Assembly: GCA_963727535.1 (NCBI GenBank)
Contig: CAVSGR010000005.1
Span: 124,001-188,000 of the forward strand
Origin: RBG-16-34-14 sp963727535
GTDB taxonomy: Bacteria > Bacteroidota > Ignavibacteria > Ignavibacteriales > Ignavibacteriaceae
Direction: 5' to 3'
DNA length: 64,000 nt
Under the pieces are notes generated by a model. The model did no database searches, had not been told where the DNA came from, and was given only the letters and a program-made list of their open reading frames with translations. A program made the translations under genes and the position numbers. Positions 27,908 through 36,203 of the stretch are shown here, in pieces. Within the stretch, counting starts at the first letter, position 1, and every line of letters begins with the position of its first letter.

Positions 27908-28062
27908 AAATATCCTTTTTTGTTGTCCCGTTGAGTTTAATAATGTTTATATAATAACAAAAATCCCTTGTAACTCAAACCGGGTTTATATAAATAAAAA
28001 GATGGTTATATCATATCTTTTATTTTAACTAAAAAACAAGCTTTAGTTTTAATACTATCAAC

Positions 28063-28090
28063 GTAGGGCCACTCTATGGAGTGTCCCCAC
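28063..28090. repeat. palindromic repeat copy 3 (degenerate)
   Basis: GTAGGGCCACTC followed by TATG and GAGTGTCCCCAC. It matches the repeat with a few substitutions, so it is an older copy. Confidence 0.75.
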
Positions 28091-28290
28091 AAGGTTTTAA
28101 CAGATTGTTACTATATATTTTTTTATTTTAACCGAAATTATAATTGGCTCTAATGAACACTCTTTACCTTGGTGATTGCTTAAACCTTCTTCGTTTTAAA
28201 TATCACCTTTAAAGCCGCTTAATTGAAAGGAAAGAAAAAACAAAACCAGATGCATCTTGGAGTCTAAAATTATGTAGTGGGAACACTCTA

Positions 28291-28318
28291 GTAGGGACAC
28301 TCTATAGAGTGTCCCTAC
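28291..28318. repeat. palindromic repeat copy 4 (TATA centre)
   Basis: A perfect 28-bp palindrome with arm GTAGGGACACTC and centre TATA, 57 nt before the SMP-30 gene. It could affect that gene's 5' region. Confidence 0.92.
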
Positions 28319-28375
28319 AGATAAATAATACAGTAACGACAATAAATTGAATCACCTCATAAATACAGAGCAGAC

Positions 28376-29551
28376 ATGAAAAAACTAAATTTGATCCTAT
28401 TTTTTTTAGCATTTTCTTTAACTTACGCGCAATCACCTGTTCCTGATGATGCAGAGCTTGAACTTTTAGAATCAGGGTTTCAGCAGCCTGAAGGTCCCGT
28501 CTGGAGTGATAGTCTTGGACTTTTATTCAGTGATATAAAAGCAAATAAACTATATCAATGGTCACCGGTTGATAGTTCTTTAACGCAATACTTGCCACAT
28601 TCAGATAGTTCAAACGGTTTAACTTTTGATTTACAGGGAAGATTAATTTTAACACAGATGGAATTACGACGTGTCGCTCGACAGGAATTTGATGGAATGA
28701 TTACTCCCCTTGCTTCAACTTACAAAGGGAAAAAATTTAACAGTCCTAATGATGTTGTGGTAAAATCAGATGGAGCAATATTCTTTACAGATCCGAATTT
28801 TAATATTCCTTTAGGTCAACACCAGGAATTACCTTATGCAGGAATTTACAGAATCGATACTTCAGGAAATGTTACTCTGCTTGATTCAACGCTTGAACTT
28901 CCAAATGGAATTTGTTTTTCACCTGATGAATCAAAACTTTATGTGAATGATTCTCACAAATGTAAAATTTATGTTTGGGATGTTGTGAATGATTCTACAA
29001 TAGTGGACAAACAACTTCTTTGTTCTATCCCTTCCAGCGGCTACGCTGACGGGATGAAAATAGATTCTGCCGGAAATATTTTTTGTACGGGTCCGGTAGG
29101 TGTGTGGGTATTTTCTCCCGAAGGAACTTTGCTTGATACTATAGTTGTTCCCGGTAATGCATCTAATTGCGCTTGGGGAGATAAAGACCGGAAAACATTA
29201 TACATAACAGCAAGTAAAAATAATGTTTACAGAATTCGTCTTGTTCCCAAAACTACTACCAATGTTAAAGATCACGGCAGCATTCCAACAAATTTTAAAT
29301 TGTATCAAAATTTTCCCAATCCATTTAATCCTAATACAACAATAAAGTTTTCTTTACCCAAAGGTGGTTTTACAAGACTGGAAATATTTAATGAGCTCGG
29401 AAATAAAATTAAGGATTTAGTGAACAAGTATATGGCAAGCGGAAATTACAATGTCAATTTTAATGCTTCGGGCTATGCAAGCGGAATTTATTATTATAAA
29501 TTAGCTAGTAGTAATTTTACATCTACCGGTAAAATGGTTTACCTGAAATAA
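28376..29551 (+). CDS. secreted SMP-30/gluconolactonase-like protein with T9SS sorting domain
   Basis: A 391-residue protein. The signal peptide ends near 'LTYAQ' (residue 19). A six-bladed propeller of the SMP-30/gluconolactonase family follows: 'LESGFQQPEGPVWSDSLGLLFSDIKANKLYQW', 'SNGLTFDLQGRLI', 'FNSPNDVVVKSDGAIFFTDPNF' and 'LPNGICFSPDESKLYVNDS'. The last 80 residues, from 'LYQNFPNPFNPNTTIKFSLP' to 'GKMVYLK', are a type-A T9SS C-terminal sorting domain, so it is exported across the outer membrane. It is probably a lactonase or sugar-lactone-type hydrolase; the substrate is unknown. Confidence 0.88.
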   Translation: MKKLNLILFFLAFSLTYAQSPVPDDAELELLESGFQQPEGPVWSDSLGLLFSDIKANKLYQWSPVDSSLTQYLPHSDSSNGLTFDLQGRLILTQMELRRVARQEFDGMITPLASTYKGKKFNSPNDVVVKSDGAIFFTDPNFNIPLGQHQELPYAGIYRIDTSGNVTLLDSTLELPNGICFSPDESKLYVNDSHKCKIYVWDVVNDSTIVDKQLLCSIPSSGYADGMKIDSAGNIFCTGPVGVWVFSPEGTLLDTIVVPGNASNCAWGDKDRKTLYITASKNNVYRIRLVPKTTTNVKDHGSIPTNFKLYQNFPNPFNPNTTIKFSLPKGGFTRLEIFNELGNKIKDLVNKYMASGNYNVNFNASGYASGIYYYKLASSNFTSTGKMVYLK

Positions 29552-29585
29552 AGGAAAACAAACTTAGACGGGTTTGGTTTCTCAA

Positions 29586-30122
29586 ATGTTGAAAATTAAA
29601 GATTCTGAACCAGCAGATGAAGTTTTAGTTGAAGCTATCAGGCATGATGATAGGGAAGCCTTTAAGCAACTCTATTTTAAATATTACAGGATGTTGTTTC
29701 GCTTTGCATTGTATAGGTTACACTCAGTAGAGACAGCATCGGATCTTATTCAGGATATATTTTTAAAACTCTGGGTAAGAAGAGAAAAATTAAATCCTGC
29801 CAAATCTATTAAAGCATATCTTTATAAATCTCTTAGTAATTCTATCATAAACCATAGTAAGCTGCATTCATCACAAACAACTTCTTTTGGAAATATCAGC
29901 GATCATAAAATTTTAAATGATGAAAATGATCCTAATATAAAAATAGATGTACAAAATGCAGTTAATCAACTTCCTGAAAAGCTCAGGAAAGTTTATCTCT
30001 TAAGCCGGATGGAAGGATACAAATATTATGAGATTGCTGAAATCTGCAGCATTTCTATTAAAGCAGTAGAGAAAAGAATGTCAAAAGCATTTGAAATTCT
30101 GAGGAAAATTCTGAATAAATAA
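29586..30122 (+). CDS. ECF sigma factor (FecI/RpoE type)
   Basis: A 178-residue sigma-70 family regulator. Region 2 is 'DREAFKQLYFKYYRMLFRFALYRL..AETASDLIQDIFLKLW'-like at the N-terminus, and region 4 ('LPEKLRKVYLLSRMEGYKYYEIAEICSISIKAVEKRMSKAFEILRK') holds the DNA-binding helix-turn-helix. An in-frame TTG lies at 29574, but ATG 29586 is preferred. It is followed by a FecR anti-sigma gene, the usual partner. Confidence 0.93.
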   Translation: MLKIKDSEPADEVLVEAIRHDDREAFKQLYFKYYRMLFRFALYRLHSVETASDLIQDIFLKLWVRREKLNPAKSIKAYLYKSLSNSIINHSKLHSSQTTSFGNISDHKILNDENDPNIKIDVQNAVNQLPEKLRKVYLLSRMEGYKYYEIAEICSISIKAVEKRMSKAFEILRKILNK

Positions 30123-30174
30123 AGTAGGGTTTTTCTCTATTCAACTGTATTATTTATTAGAAAGGGATTGCAAG

Positions 30175-30231
30175 ATGTTTCGATCACTAAAAGAATTAGA
30201 CAGAAACCGTAAAAAGGAATTTCATGAATAA
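30175..30231 (+). CDS. possible 18-residue leader peptide before fecR
   Basis: ATG 30175 is preceded by AAAGGGA and reads 'MFRSLKELDRNRKKEFHE', stopping at 30229-30231. The last codons overlap the fecR start (ATG 30224) in a different frame. It is positioned to couple translation of fecR to its own, but could be a chance ORF. Confidence 0.3.
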   Translation: MFRSLKELDRNRKKEFHE

Positions 30232-31210
30232 ACAATATCATGCTCTTTGTATCAAAGAAGTTACGGGTAATATTGCTGATGATGAAAAGAAAATTTTAGA
30301 TTTATGGCTAAGTGAATCTGACGAGAATAAAAAGGAGTTTGAACGAGTTAAAAATATTTGGATTAAAACAACTCCTCACGAAATTACTGTCCCTGAAACA
30401 AAAACCGAATGGCTTGCTTTAAACAGAAGACTAGAAGATAATTCTCAGACTAAAAAATATCTGTTTGCAAAACCAAAATTAAGACCAGTATTTGCTGGTG
30501 TGATTGCGATTCTGCTTTTGTTTGTCAGCGTTTATATAATTAACAACAAAGAGCATTCGCCACAGTTAAAAACAGTAACAACTGTTAGTAAAGAGCATAA
30601 GCAAATACATTTGCCCGATGGCTCAGTAGTTTTACTAAATGGCAGCAGCCGGATTAAGTTCTTAGATAACTTTGATGAAAACACCCGCAAAATAGATTTA
30701 AAAGGAGAAGCATTCTTTTCTGTTACTAAAGATGGTCGTCCGTTTATAGTTAAAACAGAAAATGCAAAAACTACGGTTATGGGTACAAAGTTTAATGTGC
30801 GTTTTTATGGAGAAAAGACGGAAGTTTTTGTAGAAGAAGGCACGGTTAGTGTGAAGCAAAACCAATTAAACGATGAATCAGTTGAATTATCAAAAGGGCA
30901 GTTTAGCACAGTAACCAAAGATCAGTCACCTGCTTTGCCTAAAAAAATTGATCCGTATGTTCTTAGCTGGATTGACGGTAAGCTTGAATTTAATCAGACT
31001 AATCTAACAGAAATTGCCGATGAGCTGGAAAGATTTTATGAAACAAAAATAACCATAGAAAATGATGATCTTAAGAATTGTACACTGACCGGCTCTTTTG
31101 ATCACCAGGAAATAGATACTCTTTTGGTTATGATGTGTACTGCACTGAACATTGACTTTGAAAAACAAAATGATGGATATATACTTAAATCCAAAAGTGT
31201 AAACAATTAA
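30224..31210 (+). CDS. FecR-family anti-sigma factor
   Basis: A 328-residue single-pass inner-membrane regulator. The cytoplasmic N-terminus ('DDEKKILDLWLSESDENKKEFERVKNIW') is followed by a transmembrane helix at about 87-106 ('VFAGVIAILLLFVSVYII'). The periplasmic FecR domain begins at 'KQIHLPDGSVVLLNGSSRIKF' and includes 'RKIDLKGEAFFSVTKDGRPFIVKTE...VMGTKFNVR'. The C-terminal DUF4974 is 'LEFNQTNLTEIADELERFYETKITIENDDLKNCTLTGSF'. Family members hold or help the sigma factor until a receptor signals. GGAA lies 5 nt before the ATG. Confidence 0.94.
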   Translation: MNKQYHALCIKEVTGNIADDEKKILDLWLSESDENKKEFERVKNIWIKTTPHEITVPETKTEWLALNRRLEDNSQTKKYLFAKPKLRPVFAGVIAILLLFVSVYIINNKEHSPQLKTVTTVSKEHKQIHLPDGSVVLLNGSSRIKFLDNFDENTRKIDLKGEAFFSVTKDGRPFIVKTENAKTTVMGTKFNVRFYGEKTEVFVEEGTVSVKQNQLNDESVELSKGQFSTVTKDQSPALPKKIDPYVLSWIDGKLEFNQTNLTEIADELERFYETKITIENDDLKNCTLTGSFDHQEIDTLLVMMCTALNIDFEKQNDGYILKSKSVNN

Positions 31211-31260
31211 AAACTCTTATAATTTGTCGAATCTCTTGAAATAAGAGGGGAGGAAATAAA

Positions 31261-32088
31261 ATGTATAAATATGTACTTCTAATGTTGTCGTTCATTTTTA
31301 TGTCGTGCGCAGGAAATTTAGACCTTTCAAAGCAAAATTTTACTCCGCCTTCTTTAAAAAATCAACCGAGACTTCTTTATCCTAAAAGCGCCCTGGAAAA
31401 TTCTTACACAGGCAGCACTAAAGTTATTATGATTATTTCTGAAAGCGGCAATGTTAAAAATGCTAAAGTCCAAGAATCATCAGGTTCCGATATTTTAGAT
31501 AGTGCAGCTGTGAGATATTGTAAAAGCCTGCTCTTTAATCCTGCAGTTAGAAATAACAAATCGGTTTATTCAAGAATGGAAATAACTGTGAAGTTTGATT
31601 TGTCCGGGCAAGCCTGGGATGCAAAAAAATATGTTACTGCAGTACATGATCTTTATGAAAGAATTAACCTACTGAATCGTGTTATAACAGAAAATAACCG
31701 GGCGGAAAAAAATGAAATTGAAAAAGAAATTTTCGACTGGCATAATGAATTTGTAAAAAATATGACGGACGTTGTTAACTTCAACTTCTATGTCCAACAG
31801 GTAATCAGACCGGAATTATCTGCAGAATGGAAAAATGACTGGGACACATGGCCACTTTCTTTTCTTGTTTATCATGATTTTATTCAGCGTTTCCAGGATT
31901 ATAATGATTTGCCAAATGTAAAAGCTCAACTAAAAAATGCTCTTAAAGAAGATATCCGGTACATAAATGATTCGATTGTTTATAGTTCGGAAGAACGAGC
32001 TGGAAAAGAAAAATTACTAAGTAAAATCAAAAAATTTATTAATGATAATTATCCGGATATTTCTTTTGAAGTTATAGACTCGTTATAA
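31261..32088 (+). CDS. lipoprotein with TonB C-terminal-like domain and unique tail
   Basis: A 275-residue protein with a lipoprotein signal ('FIFMSC', Cys16). Residues about 30-120 are TonB-C-like: 'PRLLYPKSALENSYTGSTKVIMIISESGNVKNAKVQESSGSDILDSAAVRYCKSLLFNPAV'. TonB proteins normally have an N-terminal inner-membrane helix; here a lipid anchor replaces it. The last 150 residues are a Trp/Asp-rich alpha-helical tail I cannot assign. It follows fecR by 50 nt on the same strand and probably belongs to the same signalling unit. Confidence 0.75.
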   Translation: MYKYVLLMLSFIFMSCAGNLDLSKQNFTPPSLKNQPRLLYPKSALENSYTGSTKVIMIISESGNVKNAKVQESSGSDILDSAAVRYCKSLLFNPAVRNNKSVYSRMEITVKFDLSGQAWDAKKYVTAVHDLYERINLLNRVITENNRAEKNEIEKEIFDWHNEFVKNMTDVVNFNFYVQQVIRPELSAEWKNDWDTWPLSFLVYHDFIQRFQDYNDLPNVKAQLKNALKEDIRYINDSIVYSSEERAGKEKLLSKIKKFINDNYPDISFEVIDSL

Positions 32089-32111
32089 TGTCCGGTTTTT
32101 GAGCAGAGGCT

Positions 32112-32756
32112 ATGTCAGTAAAATGGATAATATTAAATATTGTAATACTTTTTTCTTTACAGACATTTGCACAATCTCAAGCCAAAAGAATTAATATAGA
32201 TTGCAGCAATCAGCCTTTGCGTTCCGTTCTTGATGAATTAAAAACAAAATCCGGGATTAATTTTATTTACAGCGATGACCTGGTAAACGATATAAATATC
32301 ACTTGTAAAATTGAAAATAATTTACCGGAAAGTGCGGTTAAGAAAATTCTTTCAGTGCATAATCTTACTTACCGAAAATTCAGCTCGAATTATTTTGTTC
32401 TTCTAAAGGAAAAGAAAATAATACCAGATGGTTTTAAGCCTGTTGTTTTAAAGGAAGATATTCCTATAGAAACCGGTAGTTTTTCGAGACCTGTTTTAAT
32501 TTCAAAAATTTTGCCGGCATATCCTCTCGAAGCTTTGAAAGACAGGATTGAAGGAAAAGTAGCCGTAAAATTTTTTATAAACAAAACCGGGAATGTTTCC
32601 GAAATATCGGTTACATCAACTTCAGGTTCAGATATACTTGATTTTGCCGCCATAAATTATGTGAAAAAATTGAAATTTATTCCTGCGGAAACAAATGGGA
32701 AACCGCATAATACCTGGATGACAATGAGTTTTCGATATCTTTTTCAAAAGAACTAA
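32112..32756 (+). CDS. STN-domain plus TonB-C-domain periplasmic protein
   Basis: A 214-residue exported protein (signal peptide to 'TFAQ', about residue 21). Residues about 25-98 form an STN (secretin/TonB N-terminal) domain: 'RINIDCSNQPLRSVLDELKTKSGINFIYSDDLVNDINITCKIENNLPESAVKKIL'. Residues about 125-212 form a TonB-C-like domain: 'ISKILPAYPLEALKDRIEGKVAVKFFINKTGNVSEISVTSTSGSDILDFAAINYVKKLKFIPA'. STN domains normally sit on outer-membrane receptors and talk to FecR. No receptor is present here, so this protein may play that signalling part. It is the last gene of the sigma-fecR group. Confidence 0.85.
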   Translation: MSVKWIILNIVILFSLQTFAQSQAKRINIDCSNQPLRSVLDELKTKSGINFIYSDDLVNDINITCKIENNLPESAVKKILSVHNLTYRKFSSNYFVLLKEKKIIPDGFKPVVLKEDIPIETGSFSRPVLISKILPAYPLEALKDRIEGKVAVKFFINKTGNVSEISVTSTSGSDILDFAAINYVKKLKFIPAETNGKPHNTWMTMSFRYLFQKN

Positions 32757-32943
32757 TTTTGTTCAGCAGTAAATTATTAAATCGGCATTGTGGTCAATGC
32801 TCTTATAATTTTTTATTTTAGTAATTAAATTATTCAAACTAAGGATTTTGCCAGATCTAATAAAAAATTAATCTCGGTACTTTTTAAATTATGCCTGGTA
32901 ATGAACAAAAATTTAATTAATACAAAATCGAAAAGGTGATATT

Positions 32944-33927
32944 TTGAAAGTACTTTTCATTGGCGGAACAGGAAACATAAGCACATCAGTCAGCAAGTTA
33001 TGCGTTAATAGAGGAATCGATTTATATTTATTAAACAGGGGAATAAGAAAAGTAGAAATTCCTGGTGTGAAAACAATTACAGGAGACATCACAAGTTCTG
33101 AGACTGCCAACGTTTTGCAAAGTCATAACTGGGATTGTGTAGTAAACTGGATAGCCTTTACTCCTGATGATGTTGAAAGAGATATTAACTTGTTTCGCAA
33201 TAAAACCAAGCAATATATTTTTATTAGTTCTGCTTCAATCTATCAAAAACCTCCCACGCATCCGGTTATTACAGAATCGACTCCGCTTTACAATCCTGTG
33301 TGGGATTATTCACAAAATAAAATTGCTTGTGAGGAAATACTAAGCAAAGCTTACCGTGACGAGAATTTCCCGATTACTATTGTTCGTCCCTCTTTAACTT
33401 ATGATACTGTAATTCCCCTTACAATCGGCGGATGGACAGAATACACAGCAGTAGATAGAATGAAGAGAGGAGAAAAAGTCATTGTCCAGGGAGATGGAAC
33501 ATCGCTCTGGATTGTAACTCATGCAGAAGACTTTGCAAAAGGTTTTGTAGGTTTAATCGGGCATCAGCAGGCAACCGGGCATGCTTTTCATATTACCACA
33601 GATGAAGTGTTAACTTGGAACCAGATTTATGAAGCAGTTGCAAATGCTGTTGGTGTTAAGCCTAATATAGTTCATATTGCTTCCGATTTTTTATGCAACT
33701 ATGATAGTGCATTTGTTGGTTCTCTGTTAGGCGATAAATCTTTCAGTGTAATTTTTGATAATACAAAGATCAAAACATTTGTTCCCGATTTTTGTTGTAC
33801 AATTCCATTCAGTGAGGGAATAAAAAGAACATTAGCCTGGTTTCAAGCTGATCCCAAACGAATGATAATTAAAAAAGAAACGAATGAGATGATTGATAAT
33901 ATCATTAAAAAATATGAGGGTAGATAG
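32944..33927 (+). CDS. NAD-dependent epimerase/reductase (SDR)
   Basis: A 327-residue Rossmann-fold enzyme that begins at TTG 32944 with AAAGGTGAT just before it; no earlier ATG fits. The N-terminus is 'LKVLFIGGTGNISTSVSKLCVNRG', with 'YIFISSASIYQ' and 'IVRPSLTY' later. The usual YxxxK is not at the standard place ('YSQNKIACEE' may serve: Tyr followed by Lys four residues later). The substrate is unknown. It is not closely linked to the next gene, which has its own promoter. Confidence 0.83.
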   Translation: MKVLFIGGTGNISTSVSKLCVNRGIDLYLLNRGIRKVEIPGVKTITGDITSSETANVLQSHNWDCVVNWIAFTPDDVERDINLFRNKTKQYIFISSASIYQKPPTHPVITESTPLYNPVWDYSQNKIACEEILSKAYRDENFPITIVRPSLTYDTVIPLTIGGWTEYTAVDRMKRGEKVIVQGDGTSLWIVTHAEDFAKGFVGLIGHQQATGHAFHITTDEVLTWNQIYEAVANAVGVKPNIVHIASDFLCNYDSAFVGSLLGDKSFSVIFDNTKIKTFVPDFCCTIPFSEGIKRTLAWFQADPKRMIIKKETNEMIDNIIKKYEGR

Positions 33928-34001
33928 TTATAACCCACCGAAAAAAACAAAGTAATATTAATCAGAATTATATTATTAGTTTGTAAATTTTCTGTTGTTT
34001 A

Positions 34002-34030
34002 TTGATAAGCCTATCAAAGTTTAGTATATT
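34002..34030 (+). promoter_or_regulatory. promoter with overlapping inverted repeat, upstream of the T9SS propeller gene
   Basis: TTGATA (34002-34007) and TATATT (34025-34030) are separated by 17 nt, a good sigma70-type promoter. The -35 box is also the left arm of TTGATA-AGCC-TATCAA (34002-34017), a perfect 6-bp inverted repeat that could be an operator. The gene starts 59 nt downstream. Confidence 0.55.
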
Positions 34031-34088
34031 AAAAACGGTGGCATTTTTTGCAAATCGTTAAACACATTGTTACAAACAAGGAGGCACT

Positions 34089-36038
34089 ATGTCTATTTCT
34101 TCCTCTAAGGGATTAATTTATATTTTTTTCCTAACCCTTTTTTTCTCAACAACGGTATTGAAAGCACAACCGACAACAACAAATCCAAATATTAGTATAA
34201 AAGAACTAGCTACATCAAACACTAATTCTATAAGAATTGTTTATGATCCATCTACACAAAATCTTTATACTCTGGAAAATAATGGAAATATCAAACGGGT
34301 TGAATTTAATTCAGATAGTAGCAGCACAAGCTTTACAACAGTTTACACAACCGCCGACCACGGTATTACTTCAACACTTGGTTTAGCATTTGGTTCAGAT
34401 GGGACTTTATTTTTAGTTGGCAATGAAACAAATCAATCTAATAGCCAGCTTGGAACAGGAGTAATTGCAAAAGGAGTTCCAGCTACATATGGCAGCGAAG
34501 ACAGAACGTGGTCAATTATAGCTCAAACCGTTGAGTACCCATACGGAAATACATATAACCACAGAATGAGTGGAATAGCTGTTGATCCGGGAGGACAATA
34601 TATCTATGTAAACAGCGGGGCAAGAACTGATCATGGAGAGGAACGTGACGGTTTGCGTGAAACTGGCTTGACCTCGATTATCTTGAAATTACCTGTTAAC
34701 GGAAATAACATTACTCTACAGAATGATAGAGAGTGGTTAAGAACAAACGGTTATCTTATGGCTGAAGGAATAAGAAATGAGTTTGATCTAAAATTTAATG
34801 GAGCCGGAGACTTGATTTCAGTTGAAAATTCAGGCGACAGAGACGATCCTGAAGAAATGAATTGGATTCGTGAAGGACATCATTATGGATTTCCGTGGAG
34901 AGTTGGCGGGAATACAACACCTCAACAATATTCTCCTTACGATCCAACGAGTGATCCGCTTTTAAGTCCTAATGCATGGGGCGGCGGCAATCTCTATGCT
35001 ACTTTTTATGACGATCCTGATTATCCTGCGCGACCTGAAGGAGTTACTTTTACGGAGCCGATAATGAATGCTGGTCCCGATGCAGACAAATTTCGCGATA
35101 CGGTATCCGGTGACCCGAAAGACGCAAGTGATCTTGGAGTTACAATTTCTACGCTTACTGCACACCGTTCACCTGATGGAATTGTATTTGATAAAGATTC
35201 ACTACTAGCAGGAGATTTTTGTGGTGGTGGTTTTGTAGTAAGTATTCAGAGCAGCAGCCTGGCGATTCCTATAGGTGATACTGGTGAAGACTTAATTCAT
35301 GTTGCATTAACAAAAGACGGCGATAATTACTTGGCTCATGTAACAAAACTGGTTACCGGTTTTAATGCCCCGCTAGGTATTGAGTTAGTTGGAAATTCAC
35401 TTTATGTACTTGAAACAGGAGTATGGAGCGGGAATATTAATCATAGTTTGTGGGAAATAACACTTCCTACTAAAGTTGTTCCTGTTGAATTAACTTCTTT
35501 TACAGGGTCGGCAACTAAAAATTCTGTTTTACTTAAATGGAATACAGCTACTGAAATAAACAATCAGGGTTTCGAAGTTCAAAGAAAACTTGAAGGTTCA
35601 AATTGGACAACAATCGGTTTTGTTGAAGGTTTTGGAACAACAACTGAAAAACAAGCATACAGTTTTGTAGATAAAAATGTTTCAATAGGAACAATTAAAT
35701 ATAGACTTAAGCAAATTGATTTTGATGGAGCTTTCAAATATTCGAATGAAGTTTTTATAAATTATAATATTCCGGATGAATTTAATCTTTCGCAGAATTA
35801 TCCTAATCCATTTAACCCTTCAACGAAGATTAAGTTTTCTATTCCCGAAAAATCATTTGTTACGTTGACTGTTTTCAATGCCCTGGGAGAAAGTGTAGCT
35901 GATTTGATTCATAGCAATTTGTCCCCGGGCACTTATGATGTCGATTTTAATGCATCGAAACTTTCAAGCGGTGTTTATTATTATCAACTAAAGGCAGATA
36001 AATTTGTTGAGACTAAAAAAATGATTCTTCTTCGTTAA
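34089..36038 (+). CDS. secreted sorbosone/glucose-dehydrogenase-like propeller protein with T9SS domain
   Basis: A 649-residue protein with signal peptide ('VLKAQ', about residue 26). The propeller domain (about 30-460) has 'LGLAFGSDGTLFLVGNE', 'HRMSGIAVDPGGQYIYVNSGAR', 'GIRNEFDLKFNGAGDLISVENSGDRDDPEEMNWIREGHHYGFPWRVGG' and 'HRSPDGIVFDKDSLLAGDF'. These resemble PQQ/pyranose-type sugar dehydrogenases, but whether cofactor and catalysis are conserved is not certain. After a fibronectin-like stretch ('VELTSFTGSATKNSVLLKWNTATEINNQGFEVQRK'), a T9SS sorting domain begins at 'LSQNYPNPFNPSTKIKFSIP' and ends '...KMILLR'. A terminator follows. Confidence 0.85.
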   Translation: MSISSSKGLIYIFFLTLFFSTTVLKAQPTTTNPNISIKELATSNTNSIRIVYDPSTQNLYTLENNGNIKRVEFNSDSSSTSFTTVYTTADHGITSTLGLAFGSDGTLFLVGNETNQSNSQLGTGVIAKGVPATYGSEDRTWSIIAQTVEYPYGNTYNHRMSGIAVDPGGQYIYVNSGARTDHGEERDGLRETGLTSIILKLPVNGNNITLQNDREWLRTNGYLMAEGIRNEFDLKFNGAGDLISVENSGDRDDPEEMNWIREGHHYGFPWRVGGNTTPQQYSPYDPTSDPLLSPNAWGGGNLYATFYDDPDYPARPEGVTFTEPIMNAGPDADKFRDTVSGDPKDASDLGVTISTLTAHRSPDGIVFDKDSLLAGDFCGGGFVVSIQSSSLAIPIGDTGEDLIHVALTKDGDNYLAHVTKLVTGFNAPLGIELVGNSLYVLETGVWSGNINHSLWEITLPTKVVPVELTSFTGSATKNSVLLKWNTATEINNQGFEVQRKLEGSNWTTIGFVEGFGTTTEKQAYSFVDKNVSIGTIKYRLKQIDFDGAFKYSNEVFINYNIPDEFNLSQNYPNPFNPSTKIKFSIPEKSFVTLTVFNALGESVADLIHSNLSPGTYDVDFNASKLSSGVYYYQLKADKFVETKKMILLR

Positions 36039-36081
36039 AAATATTTAAAACATTTTTAATATTTCAAAATGTATTTAACCG

Positions 36082-36110
36082 ATGGGATGTTGATTTCAGC
36101 ATCCCATTTT
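36082..36110 (+). terminator. terminator after the propeller gene
   Basis: ATGGGATGTTGA (36082-36093) pairs with TCAGCATCCCAT (36096-36107), with one G-U pair and a 2-nt gap, followed by TTTT. Confidence 0.8.
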
Positions 36111-36203
36111 GATTTTAAATATGTATAAATGATCCGCAAGGTTTGGTAAAAAAACAACGTCTAACATTGAAAAGGTTTAATACTATTCAATTTGAGGTTA
36201 ATT

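Larger units (their letters stand above)
27908..28375. other. intergenic region with two palindromic repeats
   Basis: A 468-nt AT-rich gap between the divergent GNAT-nitrilase and SMP-30 genes. It holds two copies of the palindromic repeat and a partial third arm ('TAGTGGGAACACTCTA', about 28275-28290) beside the last full copy. I see no open frame of interest. Confidence 0.6.
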
